This document shows positions 45,881 through 54,562 of a stretch of 64,000 bases of DNA, one piece after another (the stretch's first letter is position 1; each line of letters begins with the position of its first letter). The translations under genes and the position numbers were made by a program. The notes beneath the pieces were generated by a model. That model saw only the letters and a list, made by a program, of their open reading frames with translations. It was not told the DNA's origin and searched no databases. The DNA is taken from positions 1,426,001-1,490,000 of the forward strand of contig CAVZVI010000011.1 of NCBI GenBank assembly GCA_963778675.1. The letters are read 5' to 3'. This DNA comes from CAWCDJ01 sp963778675. GTDB lineage: Bacteria > Acidobacteriota > Terriglobia > Bryobacterales > Bryobacteraceae.

Positions 45881-47270
45881 TACGTCCGTTGGTCTGTGCC
45901 AGTTCTACCACCGGCAGGTCGGCGCGAATGACAGTGCCCCGGCCGAGTTGAGAATCGATCTCGATCTTGCCGCCGAGCCTGCGCACGCGCTCCTCCATCC
46001 CGAGTATCCCCAGGCCGCGGACGAAGCGTGTGTCGAAGCCCGTCCCGTCGTCCCTCACGCTGAAGCGCACGCGGTCGGCCTCGCGTTTCACCTCGACCTC
46101 GACCGTCCGCGCGCTGGCGTGACGTGCCGAGTTGTTGATGGCCTCCTGCACCAGGCGGTAGATGCAGGTCTTATGCTCATCCGGCAGGTCGTCGGCCTCA
46201 TCGTCGGCCGAGAGGACTACGTTTAACCCCGTGCGCTTGGTCATTTCGCGCGCGTGCCAGTTCAGCGCCGGTACCAGGCCGAAATCGTCGAGCATGGAAG
46301 GCCGCAGAAGCAGCGCCAGGTCGCGCACCTGGTTGACGGTCCTCTCCGCAAGCCCGCGCAGGGCGGAGAGGTGCTCCCGCGCCTCGGCCGCGTCGGCGGC
46401 GCACTCGGCGCTCTCCGCATCCATCAGGATCGCGGAAAGCGATTGGCCGATCTCGTCGTGCAGCTCTCGCGCCAGGGTGCGGCGCTCGTTCTCCTGCGCG
46501 CGCAGCAGCTTCGCGGAAAGCTCCTGCAGGTCGCCGCGCGCCCTGGTGTTCTCCTCGAGACGCCGTTCCAGTTCCCGCTCCAGACGCAGCGTGTGGCCGA
46601 TCGTCAGCAAGGCCAGCAGAATGCCGCCCGCCAGCGTAACCCCGAAGGTGACCATGAGGGTGCGGCGCAGGCCGTCGGATGCCGCGGTCATCTGTTCCTC
46701 GGCGCGGGCCAGGCTTCGCTCGTTGGCGACCGCGATGCGGTCCGACACGGTCAGCATCGCGTTCCGCCGCGGAACCAGCTCATCGTAGAAGAAAGAGTCG
46801 CGCAGCGTGCTTCGTTCCTCGGGAGTCCATTCCATGGTCCGATCGAGGACGCTCCAATACGCCTCGATCTCCGATTTCAGCGCCTGAAACGGCTGCCTGC
46901 CGTCCGCATCCACGGTATGAGAGTAGGAATCCAGGGCGGCATAGCTTTCGCGCTCCAGGGTGGCTAGCCGGGCCGATTCCGCGGCAGCTCCGCTAGGGTC
47001 CGGGGAGAGCAGGAAATCCCGGACGTAGGTGCCGGAAAGGTAGATGTGGGAGCGGATCTGGTCGAGCACGCCCATGCGGGCCATGAACGTCTGGCGGATC
47101 TGCGTCTCATCCCGGCGCACGCGGTCAAGCGATAGCAGGGTCCCCGCGCCGGCGGCCACGATCGAAACCAGCAGGCCCCCGAACCCCAGCCATAGCACCA
47201 GCCACGGCGCCCGCCGCCGGGATTCACCGGAATGCTTCAGCCACGCTGGACGCACGTCGAGCAACTCCAC
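45855..47270 (-). CDS. NarX/DegS-type sensor histidine kinase (HisKA_3)
   Basis: Membrane sensor kinase of 471 residues. TM1 at about 24-46 (WLVLWLGFGGLLVSIVAAGAG). A helical periplasmic sensor of about 160 residues resembles CHASE3-type domains (QTFMARMGVLDQIRSHIYL). TM2 is LMVTFGVTLAGGILLALLTI. A coiled coil leads to the phospho-acceptor His in LARELHDEIGQSLSAIL. The HATPase_c domain has QEAINNSARHASA, DDGTGFD and GLGILGMEERVRRLGG. The start is GTG, with AAGG just upstream and TACACT 5 bases before it. The signal is unknown. Confidence 0.93.
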   Translation of the reverse strand: MELLDVRPAWLKHSGESRRRAPWLVLWLGFGGLLVSIVAAGAGTLLSLDRVRRDETQIRQTFMARMGVLDQIRSHIYLSGTYVRDFLLSPDPSGAAAESARLATLERESYAALDSYSHTVDADGRQPFQALKSEIEAYWSVLDRTMEWTPEERSTLRDSFFYDELVPRRNAMLTVSDRIAVANERSLARAEEQMTAASDGLRRTLMVTFGVTLAGGILLALLTIGHTLRLERELERRLEENTRARGDLQELSAKLLRAQENERRTLARELHDEIGQSLSAILMDAESAECAADAAEAREHLSALRGLAERTVNQVRDLALLLRPSMLDDFGLVPALNWHAREMTKRTGLNVVLSADDEADDLPDEHKTCIYRLVQEAINNSARHASARTVEVEVKREADRVRFSVRDDGTGFDTRFVRGLGILGMEERVRRLGGKIEIDSQLGRGTVIRADLPVVELAQTNGRNAHSHIAG

Positions 47271-47303
47271 ACCTTAGTGTAATCAAACCATTCGGACCAC
47301 AGA

Positions 47304-47321
47304 ATCCTGTCTAAACAGGAT
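47304..47321. promoter_or_regulatory. Inverted repeat between the kinase and pal genes
   Basis: ATCCTGT (47304-47310) and ACAGGAT (47315-47321) form a perfect 7-base dyad around CTAA in the 98-base region dividing the divergent sensor kinase and pal genes. It could be a regulator site for either gene. No protein is assigned. Confidence 0.4.
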
Positions 47322-47368
47322 AGTTTTCAACCCGGTAATGACGATAAGAATCTTTTAGGAGGTTTTCT

Positions 47369-47959
47369 ATGAAAAAATCTCGCGAGCTGGTCATGATTGC
47401 CGTCGCGACACTTCTGACGATCGGCGCGGGATGCGCCAAGAAAAAGGTGGCCGCCGCCCCGCCGCCGCCCCCACCGGAACCGACACGTTCCGCGCCGGCC
47501 ACGCCCATGGCCGCGACGACTCCGCGCTCGACGCCTGCGCCCGCGGTTGCTTCCACACCGCAACCCCATTATCCGAACGCCGCCACACGCGCGCGGATCG
47601 ACGAGTTGCTGGCGCGCATCGAAGATGCCTATTTCGACTATGACCAGCACACGCTCCGCCCTGATGCCATCAAGGCATTACAGGCTGATTCGACGGAGCT
47701 TCGCGACATCCTGAAGGATTATCCGGATTACAAGCTGACCGTTCAGGGCCACTGCGACGAGCGCGGATCGGCCGAGTACAACATGGCGCTCGGCGAAAAG
47801 CGCGCCGAGTCCGCCAAGGACTACCTGGTCAGCGTGGGAATCCCCAGCGCCCAGCTCAGCACCATCAGCTACGGCAAAGAGAAGCCGGTGTGCGACGAAC
47901 ACGACGAAGCCTGCTGGCAGAAGAACCGCCGGATTCACATTGTTGCGATGGCGAACTAG
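47369..47959 (+). CDS. pal: Pal-like OmpA-domain outer-membrane lipoprotein
   Basis: Peptidoglycan-associated lipoprotein of 196 residues. The signal peptide ends in the lipobox IGAGC with Cys at 22. A Pro/Ala/Thr-rich linker (about 28-68) follows. The OmpA C-terminal domain (about 85-195) has YFDYDQHTLRPDA, then VQGHCDERGSAEYNMALGEKRA, LSTISYGKEKPVC and KNRRIHIV. The family motif is usually GHTDERG; here Thr is Cys. A strong TTAGGAGG precedes the ATG. No tolA, tolB, tolQ or tolR is present nearby. Confidence 0.93.
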   Translation: MKKSRELVMIAVATLLTIGAGCAKKKVAAAPPPPPPEPTRSAPATPMAATTPRSTPAPAVASTPQPHYPNAATRARIDELLARIEDAYFDYDQHTLRPDAIKALQADSTELRDILKDYPDYKLTVQGHCDERGSAEYNMALGEKRAESAKDYLVSVGIPSAQLSTISYGKEKPVCDEHDEACWQKNRRIHIVAMAN

Positions 47960-47981
47960 CGTTAAGCTCCTTGGATGGTAC

Positions 47982-48019
47982 GGGCAGGCAAGCTTCACCC
48001 TTCCGCCTGCCCTTTTTTT
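47982..48019 (+). terminator. Rho-independent terminator after pal
   Basis: GGGCAGGC (47982-47989) pairs with GCCTGCCC (48005-48012), followed by seven T's (48013-48019). It lies 23 bases past the pal stop. Confidence 0.9.
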
Positions 48020-48082
48020 ATGTGGTATGGCTCTTCACGAAGTAACCTTCTTGAGTGATAGGACGAACCGCCCGGCTCCTCA

Positions 48083-48146
48083 TATAATGGAATCGTAGGC
48101 GGGGGAAGCCACAGGCAAGCGCGCCTCGAGATTCTGCAACCGGCGC
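48083..48146 (+). promoter_or_regulatory. TATAAT box and 14-bp palindrome upstream of the receiver gene
   Basis: A perfect TATAAT is at 48083-48088 but has no matching -35 box at 15-19 bases. About 45 bases further on lies the perfect palindrome AACCGGCGCCGGTT, flanked by two copies of TCGAGATT. The leader before the receiver ATG would be about 85 bases. It may be an activator-dependent promoter with a leader element; this is tentative. Confidence 0.4.
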
Positions 48147-48178
48147 CGGTTCGAGATTACCTCCGCGGAAAGCTTTCC

Positions 48179-48592
48179 ATGCGAGCCGCGCCATCAGAAG
48201 ATACCCGGTCCGTCTCTCCCATCACGATTCTCGCGGTGGACGATGATCAGGCAGTGCTGGGGCTCATCGATCAGACTCTCCGGGGAGCCGGTTACCGGGT
48301 TCTTCTCGCCGACAGCGGTCGCGGGGCGCTCGAAGTTTACGACGAGTTTGCCGCGCCGATCCATCTGCTCCTGGCCGACGTGATCATGCCCGACCTCACC
48401 GGGCCTGTCGTGGCGCAACGTCTGCGCTCCCGCCAGCCTGAGCTGCCGGTCCTGTTCATCTCGGGTTTTCACGACGCCGATATGGTGCAGCGCTTTGTCA
48501 GGGAAAAGGGGTTTACGCTGCTCCCCAAGCCATTCACGATTGCAGCCCTGCTGCGAGTGGTTCAGGAAGCGCTCGGGCTGGTTCGGCGCTAA
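48179..48592 (+). CDS. CheY-like single-domain response regulator
   Basis: 137-residue stand-alone receiver. An acidic pair lies in ILAVDDDQAVLGLI, the phospho-Asp in LLLADVIMPDLTG, Ser/Thr position in VLFISGFHD, and Lys in LLPKPFTIAALL. The sequence style (YRVLLADSGRGAL, LPKPFT) is that of receivers detached from hybrid PAS kinases. No cognate kinase is adjacent. The end overlaps the convergent reductase gene by 4 bases. Confidence 0.9.
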   Translation: MRAAPSEDTRSVSPITILAVDDDQAVLGLIDQTLRGAGYRVLLADSGRGALEVYDEFAAPIHLLLADVIMPDLTGPVVAQRLRSRQPELPVLFISGFHDADMVQRFVREKGFTLLPKPFTIAALLRVVQEALGLVRR

Positions 48593-49599
48593 GCGGAAAG
48601 TTTCACGAGGCGTTTGCCGATGTTTCGGCCTTCCATCAGACCGATAAACGCCCGCGGGGCGTTTTCCAGACCTTCGACGATATCCTCCCGATAGCGGATC
48701 CGGTTCTCTCGCAGCCACGCGCTGAGCTGCCGCAGTGCTTCTTCATATCTGTCGGCGAATTGAAACACAAGGAAGCCCTCGGCCTTGGCCTGCTTTACCA
48801 CCAACTGGCCGAGCCAGCGCGGCCCCATCTCCGGCTTTTCGGCGTTGTATTGCGAGATCTGCCCGCAGACCGCAATGCGGGCGCGGGTATTGATCTGCGC
48901 CAGCACCGCATCCGTGATCGGGCCCCCCACGTTATCGAAGTAGATGTCGATGCCGTTCGGACAAAGCTCGCGCAGCTTTCCCGCATAGTCGGTCTCGGTC
49001 CGGTAATTGAAGCCGCCGTTGAACCCCAGTTCTCCGGTGATGTAGCGGATCTTCTCGTCGCCGCCCGCAATCCCCACGGCGCGGCACCGCTTGATGCGCG
49101 CGATCTGGCCGACCAGCGAGCCTACCGCCCCGGCCGCCGCCGAGACGACTACCGTTTCGCCCGGCTGCGGATGACAGATGTCCAACAGGCCGAAATAGGC
49201 TGTCAGACCGGGCATCCCAAGCACTCCCAGCGAGGTGCTCACGGGCGCGCTGTCCGGGTCGATCTTGCGAAGCGATTTGGCGGGCGCCACGGCATATTCC
49301 TGCCATCCCAGCATGCCTTCGACGATGTCGCCGGCCGACAGGCGCGGGTCGTTGGACTCGATCACCCGCCCCGCCACGCCGCCCACCATAACCTCCCCCG
49401 GGTGTACCGGCTTGGCATAGGCGCTTCTTCCGCTGATGAGGCCCCTCATGTACGGATCGACCGACAGATACAAAGACCGGATCAGCGCCTCGCCCGCGCC
49501 CGCCTTGGGCACAGGCGACTCGACCAGCCGAAAATCGGACTCCGTCGGCATCCCCGCGGGCCGCGATGCAAGCGTGATCTGGCGATTCACCGTGGACAT
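48589..49599 (-). CDS. Zinc-independent MDR alcohol dehydrogenase / NADPH-dependent enone reductase
   Basis: Medium-chain reductase of the leukotriene B4 dehydrogenase/curcumin reductase type, which reduces activated C=C bonds with NADPH. 336 residues. YLSVDPYMRGLISG is typical of the group. The cofactor site has VVSAAAGAVGSLVGQIA, then IAGGDEKIRYI and IDIYFDNVGG. No zinc-binding Cys/His set is present. Start ATG 49599 (MSTVNRQITLASRP); the frame is open further upstream without family similarity. TAGGCT lies 7 bases before this ATG, a possible leaderless promoter. Confidence 0.92.
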   Translation of the reverse strand: MSTVNRQITLASRPAGMPTESDFRLVESPVPKAGAGEALIRSLYLSVDPYMRGLISGRSAYAKPVHPGEVMVGGVAGRVIESNDPRLSAGDIVEGMLGWQEYAVAPAKSLRKIDPDSAPVSTSLGVLGMPGLTAYFGLLDICHPQPGETVVVSAAAGAVGSLVGQIARIKRCRAVGIAGGDEKIRYITGELGFNGGFNYRTETDYAGKLRELCPNGIDIYFDNVGGPITDAVLAQINTRARIAVCGQISQYNAEKPEMGPRWLGQLVVKQAKAEGFLVFQFADRYEEALRQLSAWLRENRIRYREDIVEGLENAPRAFIGLMEGRNIGKRLVKLSA

Positions 49600-49753
49600 T
49601 GACTTCAGCCTATCATCGGCCTGTTCCGGCGGAAGTGCGCCACCGCACGGGTCCGGCATTCGTGCCGCGGGCCCGGTCTGAAAGCATCCGTTAAGTAATG
49701 GACCGATCTGGCTCTTCGTGAGCTGTGCTACTCCTATAGGAATCGAGACCGCC

Positions 49754-51343
49754 ATGAAGTTTCCCGCTTTGCTGTGTCTGGCCGCCGCCAGCCTGCTCGC
49801 CGCCGACTATGCCGCCGAAGGCAAACTCTGGTGGGCCCACATCGAGTTCCTCGCAAGTGATCAGCTCCAGGGCCGCAACACCGGCAGCGAAGGGCTTAAA
49901 AAGGCCGAAAAGTACGTCGAAGCCCAGTTCGACCGGCTCGGCCTCAAGCCTGCCGGCGTCACCGGCTATCGCCAGGTCGTGAAGTTCGAGACGCGCGAGC
50001 TCATTTCCGCGGAATCCAGCCTGACCCTGGTTCGCGGTGGCCAAACCGAGCCGCTCGCCCTGGGGCAGGATGCCAGCCTCAGCACCCGTGCCGATCTCGC
50101 CCCTTCCATCGACGCGCCCATGGTGTTCGTGGGATACGGAATGTCCGTCCCGGAAGCGCATTACGACGACCTCCAGGGCCTGGATCTGCATGGAAAAATC
50201 GCGGTTTATGTGACCGCCGCCGGCCCGCTCAAGGCCGGCGATAACGTGAAGTCGCATTACTCTTCCGCCGTGGAGCGCTGGGCGGCGCTGCGCCGCGCGG
50301 GAGCGATCGGGATCGCCACCATCCCCAATCCGCGGCCCAACGCGCCGGGAGCCGGACGCGGCGGCCGGGGCGCTCCCCCGCCGCCTCAACCGAGCGTGAT
50401 CCTGGCCGACCCCGCCCTGCAGGAGACGGCCGGCCAGCAGATCGCGATTACGATCACCCGCCGCGGTGCCGCGAAATTCTTCGCGGGCAGCGGCCACTCC
50501 TTCGACGACATCGAGAAACTGGCCGCCGAAAACCAGCCCTTGCCGCGCTTTCCCCTGGCGGTATCCCTGCGCGCGAAAGCCGCGATGAAGCGCGGCACGC
50601 TCGAGGCGGCGAATCTCGCCGGTCTCCTGCCCGGCTCCGACCGCAAGCTCCGGAACGAGTATGTCGTCATGTCGGCCCACCTCGATCACGTCGGCGTCGG
50701 CCGCCCGGTCAACGGCGACGCCATCTATAACGGCGCCATGGACGACGCCTCGGGCATCGCCTCGGTACTCGAAATCGCCCGGCTGATGAAGGAGTCGGGC
50801 GCCCGGCCCAAACGGTCGGTGCTTTTCCTGGCGGTCACCGCCGAGGAGAAAGGCGAACTCGGATCGCGGTATTTCGCCGCTCACCCCACGGTGCCGGCCA
50901 ATGAGATTGTCGCCGATATCAATCTCGACATGTTCCTGCCGCTCTACCCGCTCAAGGTGATCGAGGTGCAGGGCCTCGCCGAATCCTCGCTGGGCGATCA
51001 GGTGCGCGCCGCCGCAAAGAAACTCGGCGTTGCGGTGCAAACCGATCGTGAGCCCGAGCAGAACCGATTCATCCGCAGCGACCAGTACAGCTTCATCCGC
51101 CAAGGCATCCCGTCGCTCGCCTTCAAATTCGGCTACGAGTTCGGTTCGCCCGAAGAAAAGATCCGCCGCGATTGGGTTCGCGATCGATACCACAAGCCGT
51201 CCGACGACCTGAGCCAGCCCGTCGACACCGCCGCCGCCGCCAAGTTCGACCGCATCATCGAGGGCCTGCTCGAACGCGTGGCCGACGATTCGCACCGGCC
51301 CGAGTGGAACTCCGGCAGTTTCTTCAAACGCTTCGCGAGATAG
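49754..51343 (+). CDS. Exported M28 family metallopeptidase with PA domain
   Basis: Secreted zinc aminopeptidase-type enzyme, 529 residues. Signal peptide KFPALLCLAAASLLA. A protease-associated insert occupies about 110-290, including a Gly/Pro/Arg-rich loop (GAGRGGRGAPPPPQ). The zinc ligands and catalytic acid are in MSAHLDHVG, GAMDDASGIAS, VTAEEKGELGSRYF, DINLDM and RYHKPSDD. It precedes the BNR propeller gene by 34 bases on the same strand. Both are exported, which suggests a joint role in peptide or protein turnover outside the cell. Confidence 0.92.
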   Translation: MKFPALLCLAAASLLAADYAAEGKLWWAHIEFLASDQLQGRNTGSEGLKKAEKYVEAQFDRLGLKPAGVTGYRQVVKFETRELISAESSLTLVRGGQTEPLALGQDASLSTRADLAPSIDAPMVFVGYGMSVPEAHYDDLQGLDLHGKIAVYVTAAGPLKAGDNVKSHYSSAVERWAALRRAGAIGIATIPNPRPNAPGAGRGGRGAPPPPQPSVILADPALQETAGQQIAITITRRGAAKFFAGSGHSFDDIEKLAAENQPLPRFPLAVSLRAKAAMKRGTLEAANLAGLLPGSDRKLRNEYVVMSAHLDHVGVGRPVNGDAIYNGAMDDASGIASVLEIARLMKESGARPKRSVLFLAVTAEEKGELGSRYFAAHPTVPANEIVADINLDMFLPLYPLKVIEVQGLAESSLGDQVRAAAKKLGVAVQTDREPEQNRFIRSDQYSFIRQGIPSLAFKFGYEFGSPEEKIRRDWVRDRYHKPSDDLSQPVDTAAAAKFDRIIEGLLERVADDSHRPEWNSGSFFKRFAR

Positions 51344-51365
51344 GCCCGGCCCGCTGCGCATTCGC

Positions 51366-51371
51366 TATACT
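51366..51371 (+). promoter_or_regulatory. -10 box for a leaderless BNR-protein transcript
   Basis: TATACT ends 6 bases before the ATG at 51378. No Shine-Dalgarno sequence and no good -35 box are visible. Confidence 0.45.
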
Positions 51372-51377
51372 TTTCCA

Positions 51378-54300
51378 ATGAATCAATTGCGCGTTCCGGC
51401 GCTAGCCTTGTTTACTCTCTCCCTGGCATTCTCCGCATCTTACAATCCCAATCTCTTCTCCGAAATGCGGTGGCGATCCATTGGACCACTGCGAGGTGGG
51501 CGAACCCGCTCCGCGGCGGGCGTACCCAGCCAGCCGAACGTCCTCTACATCGGCGTGTGTAACGGCGGCGTCTGGAAGTCCAATGACTACGGCCGCACCT
51601 GGGACCCCATCTTCGACGAGCAGCCCACCGGGTCGATCGGCTCCATCGCGGTGGCCCCTTCCGACCCGAATGTGATCTACGTGGGCAGCGGCGAAGGACT
51701 TCAGCGGCCGGATCTTTCCACCGGCGACGGCATCTATAAATCCACCGACGCCGGCAAGACCTGGACTCATCTGGGACTGCGCGACGGCCAGCAAATCCCC
51801 CAAATTGCGGTCGATCCGCGAAATCCGGACCGCCTCTTCGTCGCGGTTCTCGGCCACCCCTACGGACCCAACCCGGAACGCGGCGTATACCGTTCCACCG
51901 ATGGCGGACGGACCTTTGAAAAGGTGCTGGGCAAGGACGACAACACCGGCGCCAACGACGTGAAGATCGACCCCTCGAACCCCGACATCGTCTACGCCGC
52001 CCTGTGGGAGGCGCGCCAGGGACCATGGGAAAACGCGGCCTGGAGCGGGCCCGGCGGCGGGATTTTCAAGTCTACCGACGGCGGTAACACCTGGCACCCC
52101 CTCACCGGCGGCATGCCCTCCGGCGCAGACGGCTTCGTGCAGGCCAACCTCGCGATCTCGCCCGCCAACCCCAGGCGGCTATACGCGTCGGTAGCCATCG
52201 GACGCGGCAGCGGTATCTATCGCTCCGATGACGCGGGCGAACACTGGGTGCGCGCCACCACCGACCCGCGCCCGGCACAGCGTATCGGCGGCGGCGACGT
52301 CTCCGTGCCTCTGCCGGACCCGAAGAATCCGGATGTAATCTACGTCACCAGCGTCGTGACCTGGAAATCCACCGACGCCGGCAAGACCTGGACCGGCATC
52401 CGCGGCGCTCCCGGCGGCGACGACTACCAGGGCGGCTGGATCAATCCGAACGATCCGAAGATCATCCTGCTGGTGAGCGATCAGGGTGCCATCGTTACGG
52501 TTAACGGCGGCGAGACCTGGAGTTCCTGGTACAACCAGCCGACCGCCCAGATGTACCACGCCAACACCGACAATGCGTTCCCCTACCGCGTCTGCAGCGG
52601 CCAGCAGGAAAGCGGCTCCGCCTGCGTCGCCAGCCGGGGAAACGACGGCGAAATCACCTTCCGCGATTGGCATCCGGTCGGCGCTGAGGAGTACGGCTAC
52701 GCCGTCCCCGATCCCCTCAACCCGGACCTGGTTTTCGGCGGCAAGCTGACCCGCTACGACCGCCGCACCGGGCAGGTCGCAAACGTGCTGCCGAAACCTA
52801 TCCGCACCGCCGATTTCCGCATGGTCCGCACCGCGCCTGTGGTCTTCTCGCAAGCCGACCCGCACGTGCTGTTCTTCGCCGCCAACACGCTCTGGAAGAC
52901 GCGTGACGGCGGCCAGAGCTGGCAGCAGGTCAGTCCCGATCTCACCCGCAAGACCTGGCAGCAACCCGCCAGCATTGGTAAATACAGCGGCGAAGCGTCC
53001 GCCCAACCCGCGCAGCGCGGCGTCATCTACACGATCGCGCCCTCCCCGCTCGACATCAGCCGTATTTGGGCCGGCACCGACGACGGCCTCATTCAGACCA
53101 CCACCGATGGTGGCCTGCACTGGAAAGACGTTACCCCGTCCGCGATCGGACCGTGGATGAAAATCTCCATCATGGATGCCGGCCACTTCGACGCTCTCAC
53201 CGCCTATGCCGCCGTCAACACCCTGCGCCTCGACGATCTGCGCCCCCACATCTTTCGCACCCACGACGGAGGCAAGACCTGGACGGAGATCGTCAAAGGT
53301 CTGCCCGCCGGCGCGCCGGTAGATGCCATCCGCGAAGATCCGAAGAAGAAAGGCCTGCTGTTCGCCTCCACCGAGAGCGAAGTCTATGTTTCCTTCGACG
53401 ACGGCGACAACTGGCAGTCGCTGCGTCTCAACATGCCGGCCAGTTCCGTGCGCGACATCATCGTGAAGGACGACGACCTGGTCGCCGCCACGCACGGCCG
53501 TGGTTTCTGGATCCTCGACGACATTACGCCGCTGCGGCAGATCGGCGCGGAAGTGGCCTCGGCCCCGGCCCACCTGTACAAGCCGGAGACCGCCGTCCGC
53601 GTGCGCTGGGATATGAACACCGACACCCCTCTACCGCCCGACGAGCCGGCCTCCAAGAACCCGCCGGATGGCGCGATCCTCGACTATTACCTCGGCGCCG
53701 CCCCATCGGGCCCGGTCACCCTGGAGGTTCTCGATGCGGCGGGCGCCCTCGTGCGCCGTTACTCCAGCACCGATCCCGAGCCGCCCATCGACCCCATGCT
53801 CGCCATTCCGAAGTACTGGGTGCGAATGCCCCACAGCCTCCCGGCCACGCCCGGCATGCACCGTTTTCTTTGGGACCTGCACTACACGCCGGTCCCCGGA
53901 GGCGGAGGGCGCGGGGGCGGCTATCCCATGCAGGCGATTGCGCATGACACGCCGCTCTCGATCAATTCCATCTGGGCGGCCCCCGGCCGATACACCGTGA
54001 AGCTGACCGTCGACGGCAAAAGCTACTCGCAGCCGCTGGTCCTCAAGATGGACCCGCGCGTGAAGACCTCGCCTCTGGGACTCCAGCAACAGTTCACCCT
54101 GTCGAAGGCGCTTTACGACGACATCCTTTCCGCGGAGAAAACCATGCAGCAGATCCGCGCCGCGCGGCAACAAGCGGGTGCCGCCAGGAGCAGCGCCCGA
54201 GGTCCGGCGGCCGAAGCAATTGCGGCATTCGATAAGAAGGCGCTGGCCATCGAGGGCGCGGGCGGAGGCGGCGGGCGCGGCGGCCGGGGCTTTGTAGCCG

Positions 54301-54485
54301 CGGGGCCGGAAACCTTGACCAGCGTCACCGGCGAGCTCAACTCGCTGATGCGGACCCTGGAATCCGCCGACGTGACGCCAACCACGCAACTGGTTGCCGC
54401 GATCGGCGCGCGCCGCGCGGCACTGGCGAAACTCACCCGCCAATGGGCCGCGCTGAAAGCCGCCGGCGTGCCGGGCGCGAATTAG
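51378..54485 (+). CDS. Exported sortilin/BNR-type beta-propeller protein
   Basis: 1035-residue secreted protein. Signal peptide VPALALFTLSLAFSA. At least eleven Asp-box (S-x-D-x-G-x-T-W) repeats: SNDYGRTW, STDAGKTW, STDGGRTF, STDGGNTW, SDDAGEHW, STDAGKTW, VNGGETW, TRDGGQSW, TTDGGLHW, THDGGKTW, SFDDGDNW. They form two VPS10/sortilin-like propellers up to about residue 720. The remaining part has an Ig-like region and a C-terminal helical segment with a Gly-rich loop (GAGGGGGRGGRG). Such proteins are common in soil acidobacteria; no catalytic function is established. The sequence alone does not support calling it a sialidase. Confidence 0.85.
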   Translation: MNQLRVPALALFTLSLAFSASYNPNLFSEMRWRSIGPLRGGRTRSAAGVPSQPNVLYIGVCNGGVWKSNDYGRTWDPIFDEQPTGSIGSIAVAPSDPNVIYVGSGEGLQRPDLSTGDGIYKSTDAGKTWTHLGLRDGQQIPQIAVDPRNPDRLFVAVLGHPYGPNPERGVYRSTDGGRTFEKVLGKDDNTGANDVKIDPSNPDIVYAALWEARQGPWENAAWSGPGGGIFKSTDGGNTWHPLTGGMPSGADGFVQANLAISPANPRRLYASVAIGRGSGIYRSDDAGEHWVRATTDPRPAQRIGGGDVSVPLPDPKNPDVIYVTSVVTWKSTDAGKTWTGIRGAPGGDDYQGGWINPNDPKIILLVSDQGAIVTVNGGETWSSWYNQPTAQMYHANTDNAFPYRVCSGQQESGSACVASRGNDGEITFRDWHPVGAEEYGYAVPDPLNPDLVFGGKLTRYDRRTGQVANVLPKPIRTADFRMVRTAPVVFSQADPHVLFFAANTLWKTRDGGQSWQQVSPDLTRKTWQQPASIGKYSGEASAQPAQRGVIYTIAPSPLDISRIWAGTDDGLIQTTTDGGLHWKDVTPSAIGPWMKISIMDAGHFDALTAYAAVNTLRLDDLRPHIFRTHDGGKTWTEIVKGLPAGAPVDAIREDPKKKGLLFASTESEVYVSFDDGDNWQSLRLNMPASSVRDIIVKDDDLVAATHGRGFWILDDITPLRQIGAEVASAPAHLYKPETAVRVRWDMNTDTPLPPDEPASKNPPDGAILDYYLGAAPSGPVTLEVLDAAGALVRRYSSTDPEPPIDPMLAIPKYWVRMPHSLPATPGMHRFLWDLHYTPVPGGGGRGGGYPMQAIAHDTPLSINSIWAAPGRYTVKLTVDGKSYSQPLVLKMDPRVKTSPLGLQQQFTLSKALYDDILSAEKTMQQIRAARQQAGAARSSARGPAAEAIAAFDKKALAIEGAGGGGGRGGRGFVAAGPETLTSVTGELNSLMRTLESADVTPTTQLVAAIGARRAALAKLTRQWAALKAAGVPGAN

Positions 54486-54501
54486 GAATCCGGCCCGCCT
54501 A

Positions 54502-54544
54502 CGGTCGCGGCTCGGTGACCCGCCCTCGCGCAGGGCCGCGACCG
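54502..54544. repeat. Palindromic repeat (CGGTCGCGGC family) after the BNR gene
   Basis: CGGTCGCGGC at 54502-54511 and GCCGCGACCG at 54535-54544, 23 bases apart, between the convergent BNR and small beta-protein genes. The left side (ACGGTCGCGGCTCGGTGAC) matches the palindrome at 31632 at 18 of 19 positions. Probably a bidirectional terminator or short interspersed palindrome. Confidence 0.6.
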
Positions 54545-54562
54545 TCAGGAATCGGGCTTCCC

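Noticed and set aside
51378..54485. Sialidase or glycosyl hydrolase annotation for the BNR protein
   Set aside because: Asp-box repeats alone mark the fold; no sialidase Arg triad or FRIP motif was found.
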